Below, piece by piece: positions 1 to 6,560 of a stretch of DNA of 8,535 nucleotides. How positions within the stretch are numbered: position 1 is the stretch's first letter; every line of letters starts with the position of its first letter. This stretch comes from a bacterium. Lineage in GTDB: Bacteria > JAMCPX01. The position numbers and the translations under genes are program-made. Under the pieces are notes generated by a model, which was not told the DNA's origin, did not search any database, and saw nothing but the letters and a program-made list of their open reading frames with translations. Location: NCBI GenBank assembly GCA_021787655.1, contig JAJYLM010000087.1, positions 1 through 8,535 on the forward strand, in the 5' to 3' direction.

Positions 1-22
1 GATCCGCGGCTGTTTTCAGAAA

Positions 23-1411
23 TCATCGTTTTTCCGGCATCCACGATGTAGGGGTCACCGGCTGACCGTTCAAGTAAACCACACTCGTGACCGGATGGTC
101 AATAATATTCAGCCACGGCTTTTCGTCGCCGGGCCTGTATCCTACCGGGACATAGATGTACGAGGTGAAGGTGTAGGTGCCTTTCTTTGCCTTCATAAGG
201 TTGCCGAAATCGTATCCCGTACTGCCGATCTGTCCAGGTTCGTTCTCCGGCGGATCCGGCTGGGAAATATCGTCAACGAAGTATAGCTGCTTGGTGAACG
301 GGACGTCTTTCCCCATCACCACCCTGTTCATCCATGCGCCCTGGGGACCCGCAACGACAGCCCAGTCGTATGGCGCGCGGTCGAGGTCCTTCTGCGCAGG
401 GCTCATCTTGCCGGTAATCCTGAGTCCCCCGGGGTTGTTGGAATTGTAGAACTCCATGCCGAGTGCATTGTGGTTGAAGTCCGTGGTCGTGACAAGCCGG
501 GCCTTCTTGACGATGTAGAGCCTCTGGAGATCGATCGGAATGTCGACGATCGTCGGAAACTGGAAATAATCATAGTAGTACATGCTGTCCGACAAAACCG
601 ACGGCGACTGGATACCGAACACGATGTCCATGGAATTTGCCACCCTGCGTATCACCCGCACCGGTCCCTGGATGTAACCCACGAGCCGCGATTTAAAATC
701 ATCCTCGTCCCGGTGAATGTTGACGAGCGAGGTTTTGATATCGAGCCTCATCTTGAAGCCGTCGAAGATGTTGATGCCCTCGCCGCCCGAAGCTTTCGGC
801 ACTGCGAAGTAATCGTACGACAGGGGCGCCTTTTTCGAGAACGCCATAACGTACAAGGGTGCAGTTACCCGGTCGTTGTTGGGATCGTAGCGGACGTACT
901 GAACCGGAGACAGGGGAGGAGGGTTGTCCTGGTACGACGCAAGGTAGACGTACGCATGGGCAGTGTCAATCGGGTCGGTCAGCTCTATCTCCATGACCGC
1001 TGCACCCGGTATGCTCAGTCGGCCCGGCGCAGCTTGCGGTCCCGCATCCTTCGCCATAAACACCAGTTCGTCCTGCGGAGCAAGCGACGGCCTTTTCATG
1101 GGGACAGGCTTGCCGTGTTTGTCGTAATTAAAGATCCAGTCGCCCTTCGCATCTCTCTCGTCAATTTGAAAGGGAATGGGTTGGAACGATAGTGCCCGGG
1201 CAGCTAACCTCTTCGAGGTTTTTGAATGATGACCGGGAACGGCCTTGAACACCCGTATGTTTGAGATCGTGTGTCCAAGGAAGGGAGCGAGCTGCGTGGC
1301 ATGGATAACGATGGGGTCGAACTTCCGGTTGAACACCGGACCCTCAGCAGAGCCGCGGACACTGATACCAAGCATACTTGCTGCAAAAAACAGGATTACC
1401 AACTTTTTCAT
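23..1411 (-). CDS. Exported protein of unknown function (462 aa)
   Basis: I do not recognise a characterised family. The protein starts with a Sec signal peptide (MKKLVILFFAASMLGISV, probable cleavage after GSA near residue 22), so it is periplasmic or secreted. No later membrane segment is seen. Conspicuous motifs are IPFQIDERDAKGDW (residues 79-92) and QDELVFMAKDAG (113-124). From memory, this QIDER...DELVFMA pairing recurs in uncharacterised exported proteins of anaerobic proteobacteria, but I cannot name a function. The rest is rich in Tyr, Pro and Asp and looks like a soluble beta-rich fold. The start is ATG at 1411 because GGAGGGG lies just upstream on the minus strand and the signal peptide begins there. 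The open frame continues upstream to 1744, but that extension would run into the divergent gene at 1590 and bury the signal peptide. It is divergent from the Trp-rich gene at 1590 and separated from it by 178 bp. Confidence 0.85.
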   Translation of the reverse strand: MKKLVILFFAASMLGISVRGSAEGPVFNRKFDPIVIHATQLAPFLGHTISNIRVFKAVPGHHSKTSKRLAARALSFQPIPFQIDERDAKGDWIFNYDKHGKPVPMKRPSLAPQDELVFMAKDAGPQAAPGRLSIPGAAVMEIELTDPIDTAHAYVYLASYQDNPPPLSPVQYVRYDPNNDRVTAPLYVMAFSKKAPLSYDYFAVPKASGGEGINIFDGFKMRLDIKTSLVNIHRDEDDFKSRLVGYIQGPVRVIRRVANSMDIVFGIQSPSVLSDSMYYYDYFQFPTIVDIPIDLQRLYIVKKARLVTTTDFNHNALGMEFYNSNNPGGLRITGKMSPAQKDLDRAPYDWAVVAGPQGAWMNRVVMGKDVPFTKQLYFVDDISQPDPPENEPGQIGSTGYDFGNLMKAKKGTYTFTSYIYVPVGYRPGDEKPWLNIIDHPVTSVVYLNGQPVTPTSWMPEKR

Positions 1412-1527
1412 GAGTTCCCCTCCAGTATTGTGCTTGCGTTTCACCATACAACAAAATACAGGTTTGAAAAACAGAAAAACAAACAGCCGTGAAAAGCGGA
1501 AAGCTGCTGCAGGAGACACCGGCAGTA

Positions 1528-1556
1528 TTGATTGATCAGGGAAGGTATAGTATACA
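1528..1556 (+). promoter_or_regulatory. Candidate sigma70 promoter for the Trp-rich secreted protein gene
   Basis: A -35 TTGATT (1528-1533) is separated by 17 bp from a -10 TATACA (1551-1556). The predicted start of transcription is near 1563, giving a leader of about 27 nt that contains the ribosome binding site AAAAGGAGG just before ATG 1590. The near-palindromic TATAGTATAC around the -10 also offers a TATACT hexamer on the minus strand, but no good -35 accompanies it there. This is a prediction by eye. Confidence 0.45.
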
Positions 1557-1589
1557 GCAAAGTATGGTGAGCGGAAAAGGAGGAAGCCA

Positions 1590-2333
1590 ATGAAAAAAGT
1601 ATTGTTCGGAATCCTGCTTCTTGTGTCTGCAATGGTCGTCTCTGTTCCCGTTATGGCGGGTGTCGAAATCAGCGTCGGCATCTCACTCCCGCCGCCCATT
1701 GTCTTCGGCGTACCGCCGGCTGTTGTGGTACTGCCCGATACCAATGGCGTTTACGTTGTTCCGAATGTCGGGGCAGATCTGTTTTTCTGGAACGGATGGT
1801 GGTGGCGTCCATGGCAAGGGGGCTGGTACAGGTCCCGGTATTATAACCGTGGCTGGTACTACTATAACCGTGTACCGCAGTTCTATTATGATGTCGATCC
1901 CCGGTGGAGAGAATACTACAGGGACCGAGACTGGCGCGGGCACCCGTGGGTCTATCAGAACATTCCTGACCGGGAACTGCAGAGGAACTGGAGGGGCTGG
2001 CAACGGAACAGGTATTGGGAACGCCAGAGGACCTGGGGCGTCCGTGACTATCATCCGATCCCTGCCCGGCAGCGTCAGGAGTTCAGATACCAGCGGCAGC
2101 AGCAATATGAACGGAGACCCGAGGTTGTACAACACCGGCAGTGGATCCGTGAACACCCGGGGCAGCCGCAGGGCGGCAGGTACCAGCGTCCTGCCCAGGG
2201 CCAGAACAGAGGCCAGAGGTATGAACGTCCGGCACAAGGCGAGAACCGCGGTCAGAGGTATGAACGCCCCCAGCAAGGTCAGGGCCGTGGCCGCGGACGT
2301 CAGGAACGAGAGGGAAGGCAGGGAGACAGGTGA
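1590..2333 (+). CDS. Secreted Trp/Tyr/Arg-rich protein with Gln/Gly/Arg repeat tail (247 aa)
   Basis: A Sec signal peptide (residues 1-23, cleavage after VMA) is followed by a Pro/Val-rich segment. Next comes an extraordinary aromatic region at about 65-150, with Trp at 67, 70-72, 75, 79, 89, 106, 115, 120, 134, 137, 143 and 149, and many Tyr and Arg. The C-terminal third (about 160-247) is polar, low-complexity and rich in Arg, Gln and Gly, including three 13-residue repeats at 197-235. No catalytic motif is visible. The N-terminal and aromatic parts resemble small uncharacterised envelope proteins (WWRPW, YYDVDPRW-type motifs) that I recall from Deltaproteobacteria and relatives; function is not known. 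The start is well supported by AAAAGGAGG about 8 nt upstream. The basic, disordered tail suggests binding to a polyanion or to the cell surface, which is inference only. The gene is monocistronic: it diverges from the gene at 23-1411 and faces a terminator at 2418. Confidence 0.85.
   Translation: MKKVLFGILLLVSAMVVSVPVMAGVEISVGISLPPPIVFGVPPAVVVLPDTNGVYVVPNVGADLFFWNGWWWRPWQGGWYRSRYYNRGWYYYNRVPQFYYDVDPRWREYYRDRDWRGHPWVYQNIPDRELQRNWRGWQRNRYWERQRTWGVRDYHPIPARQRQEFRYQRQQQYERRPEVVQHRQWIREHPGQPQGGRYQRPAQGQNRGQRYERPAQGENRGQRYERPQQGQGRGRGRQEREGRQGDR
2178..2294 (+). repeat. Three tandem 39-bp coding repeats in the tail of the Trp-rich protein
   Basis: Three in-frame units of 39 bp (2178-2216, 2217-2255, 2256-2294) encode RYQRPAQGQNRGQ, RYERPAQGENRGQ and RYERPQQGQGRGR. 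The protein units differ at few positions, while the DNA differs mostly at third bases. The repeats are therefore not fresh duplications and the amino acid pattern seems to be kept. Confidence 0.85.
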
Positions 2334-2417
2334 TAGTATGATGACAGGAGGAAGAGCAGCATAAGGTTTATCAGGCCCGCTCCCTGCGCATCGATTCCGG
2401 CAGGATCCATGCTAAAA

Positions 2418-2449
2418 AAAACAAGGCACGTTCCGGCGTGCCTTGTTTT
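2418..2449 (-). terminator. Intrinsic terminator between convergent genes, strongest for the minus strand
   Basis: A perfect 13-bp stem (2418-2430 with 2437-2449) encloses the 6-nt loop TTCCGG. Read on the minus strand, the stem runs directly into a tract of T (complement of A2414-2421), the classic arrangement for ending the outer-membrane protein transcript, whose stop codon is about 25 nt away. On the plus strand the stem also ends in TTGTTTTG, so it may serve the Trp-rich gene as well. Confidence 0.85.
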
Positions 2450-2474
2450 GTGGTAAGAACATCAGGCCTGAACA

Positions 2475-3149
2475 TCAGAAGTGATACGCCAGGTTCAGAT
2501 TCCATGAAGTAAAGCTCATGTCTTGATAGTAGTTGGAAGCAAACGTGCTGCTGACACCGCCGCCGCTCGCGGTGAACGTGTTGTTGCTGTAATAATGGTA
2601 GATGGCTTCACCCCCAAAGGTTGCATTCGGTGTTATATACCATTCATACCCCATGCCAACGTCATAGCCTGGACCGTTCGAAGACAGTGTGCCGTTGATC
2701 GGGAGGTTGGTCGTCGTATTTTGAAGAAAATCATAGGAAAGACCGGCAATAAAATAGAGATCGCTCGACGGCAGGGGAATCATCGGTTTTATAGCGAAGG
2801 CCGGGAGTTGTAAAAATGTCCACGTACCGTCAACACCATAGTCCGAAAAGTTGCCAAACGATTCGTGATAATCAAATTCCAATGCAAGTTCAGGTATAAA
2901 CTGAAATCCAAACTTAAACGTCCAGCCGAACCCAGCATACATACCCTGCTGACTGGAACCTTCAGGGGTGTCAAAACCGAGAGAACCACCCATGTACAGT
3001 CCCGTACGCCGGTCCTCATAGGAATATCCATTATTGGGTGGATATTGCCTGTAATATCTTGCTGCATGGGCTTTTGAAACGAGCACTGTACAAACCAGAA
3101 GTGGTAAAGCTGCAAGAGCCAATAGGGTGAACTTGTGTAGTCGTATCAT
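2475..3149 (-). CDS. Outer-membrane beta-barrel protein (224 aa)
   Basis: The N-terminus is a signal peptide (MIRLHKFTLLALAALPLL..., likely cleavage after AHA, residue 29). The mature part shows alternating hydrophobic/polar strands with many Gly and aromatic residues (LYMGGSLGF, MYAGFGWTFKFGF, LYFIAGLSYDF, YDVGMGYEWYI, SWNLNLAYHF). It ends in Phe, the usual signal for insertion by the BAM complex. Size and pattern fit the small 8-stranded OmpA/OmpW/opacity-type barrels, with extended loops; no peptidoglycan-binding domain is present. The specific role is unknown. The start at 3149 is chosen because AAGGAGG lies 6 nt upstream and the signal peptide begins there; the longer frame from 3245 has no such support. 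It is transcribed divergently from the pilus operon, which raises the possibility of co-regulation with it, but nothing in the protein itself links it to pili. Confidence 0.85.
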   Translation of the reverse strand: MIRLHKFTLLALAALPLLVCTVLVSKAHAARYYRQYPPNNGYSYEDRRTGLYMGGSLGFDTPEGSSQQGMYAGFGWTFKFGFQFIPELALEFDYHESFGNFSDYGVDGTWTFLQLPAFAIKPMIPLPSSDLYFIAGLSYDFLQNTTTNLPINGTLSSNGPGYDVGMGYEWYITPNATFGGEAIYHYYSNNTFTASGGGVSSTFASNYYQDMSFTSWNLNLAYHF

Positions 3150-3168
3150 AGGTAGCCTCCTTAAAATA

Positions 3169-3196
3169 ATTATAAATAAATCGTGCAATAAATCAA
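3169..3196 (-). promoter_or_regulatory. Candidate proximal promoter of the outer-membrane barrel gene
   Basis: On the minus strand, TTGATT (3196-3191) is followed after 16 bp by a perfect TATAAT (3174-3169). The predicted transcription start falls near 3162, right at the AAGGAGG ribosome binding site, giving a very short leader. The surroundings are AT-rich (runs of A from 3201 to 3216), so chance hexamers are possible. Confidence 0.35.
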
Positions 3197-3269
3197 GAGT
3201 AAAAAAAATCAAAAAAGCTGCTTCCAACGGGTAGTATGCAGCCATAATAATCAGATTCGTAAAAAATGT

Positions 3270-3319
3270 CTTGACAACGGCAATGCTGCGGTAATATACG
3301 ATATATAATCGTTGTCAAG
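3270..3319. promoter_or_regulatory. Perfect 10-bp inverted repeat in the divergent promoter region
   Basis: CTTGACAACG at 3270-3279 is repeated as its exact reverse complement CGTTGTCAAG at 3310-3319. The arm centres are 40 bp apart, close to four helical turns, so proteins bound to the arms would sit on the same DNA face. Each arm contains TTGACA, one on each strand, aimed inward. The right arm also overlaps the pilin ribosome binding site. It may be a pair of facing -35 boxes, a regulator's operator, or both. Confidence 0.5.
3271..3300 (+). promoter_or_regulatory. Candidate promoter of the tad/flp operon
   Basis: A consensus -35 TTGACA (3271-3276) precedes an AT-rich stretch. Possible -10 elements are TATACG (3295-3300, 18-bp spacer) or TAATAT (3292-3297, 15-bp spacer). 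The better-looking TATAAT at 3304-3309 is 27 bp from TTGACA, too far to pair with it. Transcription would start at about 3304-3308, with AAGGAGGT (3317-3324) close behind and ATG at 3328. The -10 choice is uncertain. Confidence 0.45.
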
Positions 3320-3327
3320 GAGGTAAT

Positions 3328-3528
3328 ATGGTTTCTTTCAATCTTTTACAAACACCGCAGAACAGCGGTCAGAGAGGGCAGGGTATGACAGAGTACATCC
3401 TGATCGTACTGCTTGTCGCTATCGCGCTCATTGCAGCGTTCAGCGTGTTCAGGGACAAGCTCATCAAAGGTGTGAATACTGCGAGCCAGCAGATCGAGAA
3501 TGTTACTTCACAGAGCTCGCAACATTAG
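3328..3528 (+). CDS. flp: Flp-type type IVb pilin, first copy (66 aa)
   Basis: This is probably the major subunit of the Flp/Tad pilus. A 17-residue basic/polar leader ends in GQRG. Cleavage after Gly17 would give a mature chain beginning QGMTEY, with Glu at +5 and Tyr at +6, the hallmark of Flp pilins. A hydrophobic helix follows (ILIVLLVAIALIAAF, about residues 24-38), then a short polar tail with Gln/Ser and no cysteines. The mature length of about 49 residues is normal for the family. Translation begins behind a near-perfect AAGGAGG at 3317-3323 and the gene comes first after the promoter, both fitting high expression. A prepilin peptidase (TadV/CpaA type) is needed and is not encoded in the window. 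Only 36 nt separate it from the next gene's start, with no visible terminator. Confidence 0.88.
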   Translation: MVSFNLLQTPQNSGQRGQGMTEYILIVLLVAIALIAAFSVFRDKLIKGVNTASQQIENVTSQSSQH

Positions 3529-3564
3529 AGATCACGGACAGGTGTATCGAAGAGGGATGGTTTT

Positions 3565-4383
3565 GTGTTCATGTTCGGATGGATGGGCATAATCAGGGCG
3601 GATCGGGTAAAACGACTATGCAGCGAAACAGGACAGTCCATGGTGGAGTTCATCATCTCCTTCCCATTGGTCCTCATTACAGTGCTCGCCATTGTGCAGC
3701 TCTCCCTGCTTGCACAAACGAAACTCTTTGTCGAGTACGCAGCATTCAACGCAGCACGCACGGCGATTGTTCAGCCGGACAACCCCGATGCCATTAAGGA
3801 GGCCGCAACGCTGTCCATGACGCCCATATCCCCGCGGCTCGACGGGCTGGCTGGATTGTCCGTTGCATCGGGTGTGTTCGATACTGTTGCCGGGCTGTTC
3901 GGAGATGCAGGGACTGTGCTGCTGCGCTATGCGTACGCACGTCAGTTTACCGATGCAATGATGGTGACGAACCCCGCCCAGTCCGGCGATGATATTACCA
4001 TGCATATCGATTATCTTGCACTGCTGACCATTCCGCTGATCAACAAGATCATCGGCACGAAAGGCTCGGGTATTTTAACCATACTGTCAAACTACACCTC
4101 TGCGGACAGCGGATGGGTCAACACCATAGCATCCATAATCGGTACCGAATATTTCTACCCGTTGTCCGCAGAAGCGACGCTGACGGCAGAGGCACTGAAC
4201 CAATCCTCGCCCTCGGATCCATCGCAGTGTACCTATAGTTATGTGGACAACCGGGGCATCAAGCACAGCTACACCAGTGACGAGGTCTACCGGTCGGGGA
4301 CCTATAAAAACGGCAGGGCTCAGTATCATACGGACAAAGACAAGACCGGTATCAGCAGGATCGTCCGCCAGGAGTGTCCATGA
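3565..4383 (+). CDS. TadE-like pseudopilin, first copy (272 aa)
   Basis: The N-terminal segment has a prepilin junction ETG|QSMVEF (cleavage after Gly23, Glu at +5, Phe at +6). A hydrophobic helix at about 29-49 follows, then the typical TadE continuation VEYAAFNAARTAIV, matching the TadE-like domain in which the helix runs into an Ala/Arg-rich amphipathic stretch. TadE/TadF proteins are pseudopilins processed like Flp and needed for pilus assembly. The rest is a periplasmic region of about 200 residues, longer than in short TadE proteins, with one Cys near 225 and another next to the C-terminus (ECP), which could form a disulfide. The start is taken as GTG 3565 because GAGGG lies 8 nt upstream; ATG 3571 is the alternative and changes only two residues. 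Its stop overlaps the next gene's start in ATGA, showing translational coupling. Confidence 0.85.
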   Translation: MFMFGWMGIIRADRVKRLCSETGQSMVEFIISFPLVLITVLAIVQLSLLAQTKLFVEYAAFNAARTAIVQPDNPDAIKEAATLSMTPISPRLDGLAGLSVASGVFDTVAGLFGDAGTVLLRYAYARQFTDAMMVTNPAQSGDDITMHIDYLALLTIPLINKIIGTKGSGILTILSNYTSADSGWVNTIASIIGTEYFYPLSAEATLTAEALNQSSPSDPSQCTYSYVDNRGIKHSYTSDEVYRSGTYKNGRAQYHTDKDKTGISRIVRQECP

Positions 4384-5831
4384 GTATCCAAGGGCTGCGC
4401 TCGGGAAGAGGCGGTGAACAAGGCCAGGCACTGGTCTTTGTTGTCATAACGCTGATAACCCTCATCATATTCGTCGCCGCAGTTGCAAATGTCGGCAGGG
4501 AGCTTTCCTACAAAATGGATATGCAGAATACCGCTGACAGCGCGTCAATTGCAGGCGCAGTCTGGGAGGCGCGCGGGCTGAATCTTATAGCTGGCCTGAA
4601 TCAGGGGATCGTTCTTACAGTGGAGTTAATCATCATCATCGTCGCTGCTATTGCGATATTGGCCGTGTGCTCCGCGACATTGTGGTGGGCAGGCCTCGGG
4701 GAGGCCTGTGCAACGGCATTACCGTTGGTTTTGAACTTTGCCAACAAGGCCATAAAGCGCCTGTGGAATACGGCCGTAGAGATGTCGAAACTCGAAGAGA
4801 AAATAGCAAAATATTTCCCCTATACAGTACCCGCGGCTGTCGAGCTTGCAAGCGGCGCAAATGACCATAGCCCGTTGGCCATTCCCTATCCGTATCAACC
4901 ATCGGACAAGGTGCCGCCGCCACTTCAGCAGCAGGCCATATCCCTGAATGTTGAAAAAGGCAGTTTTCAGGACCTCATTACTGCGATCATGAAGGAGATC
5001 AGCAAAACGATCGACACAATATTCCCTCTTCTGTCGCAGGCCCTGGGACTGCTCGGTAAAGCACTGGATCCCGGAACCATTTCATCAAGCGGTGCCATCT
5101 CGACCGCCTTCAGTGACAGTCACAGCTACGACAATTACCCGCAGGCCGTCGATGCGAACAAAAAGGCACACGAACCGTCCGTATCGACGTCTGACGTTAA
5201 AAGCACCAAGAGCAGCAGTGCAGACTGGTGCTATGTAACGACGGATTATAACGATCCGGATCCCTGCAACAATTGCCAAACCACTGTAAAAAAACAGAGC
5301 TCCTGCAATAAAATATTCTGGGCAAAAGATGACGCCCCACCGGAGACAATGGAATCCTTCTTTGTCAATTGTGTAATTCAAAAGTGCGGTAACGGTGCGA
5401 ACGGCACTGCCGGAAGTGTCGTATCCGTTCCCTTGCGGAAGCAATATTTCTGCAGGCTCGATCTGTCGGTAAAGACGACGACAAAAACGAGTTCACCGAC
5501 AAAGCTCCCGGTTCCTATGAAACTGCACCCGCGGGCCGAAGAATTCCTCTTTATGGCTGTTGCTGCGACAGACCTCGGCGCATCGAAACAGCCGGTATTT
5601 ATCAGCAATAAAAGTCTGCTCCCGGAAAACAGGAATCCGTGGGGATTTGTCGCTCTTTCTCAGGCGCGACCTCAAAGCCCGAGTACAAAGCCCGGGGATA
5701 TATTGCTCGAGATGGACTGGGATGCCCATCTTACCAAATTCACGGCTTTGAAAGCGATCGCAGCGCAAGCAGGACTCAAATCGTCCAATAACATAATAAA
5801 CTGGATGGATGAAAAGCTCATCCTGCACTGA
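4380..5831 (+). CDS. TadG-like Tad-domain protein with cysteine cluster (483 aa)
   Basis: The N-terminus fits the Tad/TadG family: EQGQALVFVVITLITLIIF forms a membrane helix (about 17-38), followed by GRELSYKMDMQNTADSASIAGA, the conserved 'LQNaaDaAALAgA' block. The Gly15-Gln16 junction resembles a prepilin site but lacks Glu at +5, as is common in TadG. A second hydrophobic stretch at about 76-105 is unusual for the family. The periplasmic part holds seven cysteines between residues 284 and 358 (284, 296, 299, 309, 331, 336, 358), including a CNNC motif, suggesting a disulfide-bonded module. I see no clear von Willebrand A motif, which many TadG proteins have. The start at ATG 4380 is preferred: AGGAG at 4370-4374 sits 5 nt upstream, whereas the in-frame GTG at 4374 overlaps it. 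The role is presumably in pilus assembly or at the tip/anchor, by family inference. Confidence 0.8.
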   Translation: MSIQGLRSGRGGEQGQALVFVVITLITLIIFVAAVANVGRELSYKMDMQNTADSASIAGAVWEARGLNLIAGLNQGIVLTVELIIIIVAAIAILAVCSATLWWAGLGEACATALPLVLNFANKAIKRLWNTAVEMSKLEEKIAKYFPYTVPAAVELASGANDHSPLAIPYPYQPSDKVPPPLQQQAISLNVEKGSFQDLITAIMKEISKTIDTIFPLLSQALGLLGKALDPGTISSSGAISTAFSDSHSYDNYPQAVDANKKAHEPSVSTSDVKSTKSSSADWCYVTTDYNDPDPCNNCQTTVKKQSSCNKIFWAKDDAPPETMESFFVNCVIQKCGNGANGTAGSVVSVPLRKQYFCRLDLSVKTTTKTSSPTKLPVPMKLHPRAEEFLFMAVAATDLGASKQPVFISNKSLLPENRNPWGFVALSQARPQSPSTKPGDILLEMDWDAHLTKFTALKAIAAQAGLKSSNNIINWMDEKLILH

Positions 5832-5839
5832 CAACAGAT

Positions 5840-6559
5840 ATGAAGTCTATCCTACAAACAAGCACTGCTAAAAAGTCGATAAACAACCATAGATATATGG
5901 ATCTCCCGGACCGTACGTTCACGCCGGTAAAACGAACCGTGGCGTTCGCCGCAGACTGGCTTGCCCTTTTGGTCAGAACTGCCGATACCAGCTTTCGCGA
6001 TACAGCAGGTCAGTCCATCACGGAATTCATCATTGTGTTGCCGGTTCTCCTTATCATGCTCAGCAGCGTGCTGTTTTTCGCGGACATGCTTGTTCTAAAA
6101 GAGCGGTCGATTATGGCAGTTCGCTACAGCGCATGGCAGGCAGGAAGAAACGGGGGGAGTGATCCATCGCCGGATTCGATAAAAGCATTATTCTTTCGTC
6201 CTGAGACTCAAATTGCCGCCAATCACCGGGCGCCGCAGATCGGCCTTGCAGGCACTTCGCTGGGTGAATTCGGAAGTCTTCTCGGACAGGTAGCTGGAAT
6301 AAACGGTACCGCACTCAGGGTGCAAGGCAGGCACTACCCCTTGTTCAAGCTTTCGGTCACGACCGGTGCGAGGCATTATGTCGTTTTGGATACATGGAAA
6401 GAAAGCAGCGTTACCGGAAAGGCCCTGAAGTACAGCCTGTGGGCTATTGCCGTGGCAGAAGGGTTTCAGAACAGCAGCAGTAATGGCAATGGCAGCGGCA
6501 GTAATAGCGGCGGAGACTCGGGGATAGACCTGGAGAACCCGTCGATCCTCGGCAACTGA
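5840..6559 (+). CDS. TadE-like pseudopilin, second copy, with long leader (239 aa)
   Basis: A prepilin-type junction TAG|QSITEF (cleavage after Gly57, Glu at +5, Phe at +6) leads into a hydrophobic helix (about 63-84) and then the TadE-like VRYSAWQAGRNG, where Ala/Arg follow the helix. The protein is therefore a second TadE-family pseudopilin, distinct in sequence from the one at 3565. The 57-residue leader is far longer than usual and carries several basic residues. No good ribosome binding site precedes ATG 5840, which is 8 nt after the previous stop, so the gene may rely on reinitiation, or a later start could be used (ATG 5897 gives a 38-residue leader but also lacks a ribosome binding site). 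The C-terminus has a flexible Ser/Asn/Gly linker (211-227) before a short acidic tail. Its stop is one nucleotide from the next start. Confidence 0.8.
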   Translation: MKSILQTSTAKKSINNHRYMDLPDRTFTPVKRTVAFAADWLALLVRTADTSFRDTAGQSITEFIIVLPVLLIMLSSVLFFADMLVLKERSIMAVRYSAWQAGRNGGSDPSPDSIKALFFRPETQIAANHRAPQIGLAGTSLGEFGSLLGQVAGINGTALRVQGRHYPLFKLSVTTGARHYVVLDTWKESSVTGKALKYSLWAIAVAEGFQNSSSNGNGSGSNSGGDSGIDLENPSILGN

Positions 6560-6560
6560 T

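Noticed and set aside
470..1192. 240-codon plus-strand open frame opposite the exported protein gene
   Set aside because: Its translation is rich in Arg, Val, His and Asp without motifs or a signal peptide, as expected of an antisense shadow of the minus-strand gene.
1412..1744. Upstream extension of the minus-strand exported protein to a 573-residue frame
   Set aside because: It would overlap the start of the divergent gene at 1590 and place a clear signal peptide in mid-protein. ATG 1411 has a strong ribosome binding site.
1621..2364. Alternative 247-codon plus-strand frame and a minus-strand frame over the Trp-rich gene
   Set aside because: They are Gly/Thr/Arg-rich or Pro/Leu-rich shadows of a biased coding sequence. 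Only the frame from 1590 has a ribosome binding site and a signal peptide.
3150..3245. N-terminal extension of the outer-membrane barrel protein to 256 residues
   Set aside because: It has no ribosome binding site, and ATG 3149 with AAGGAGG starts exactly at a normal signal peptide.
3304..3309. TATAAT as the -10 of the flp promoter
   Set aside because: It is 27 bp from TTGACA, too far for a standard pair, and no good -35 lies at 16-18 bp. It remains possible as part of another promoter.
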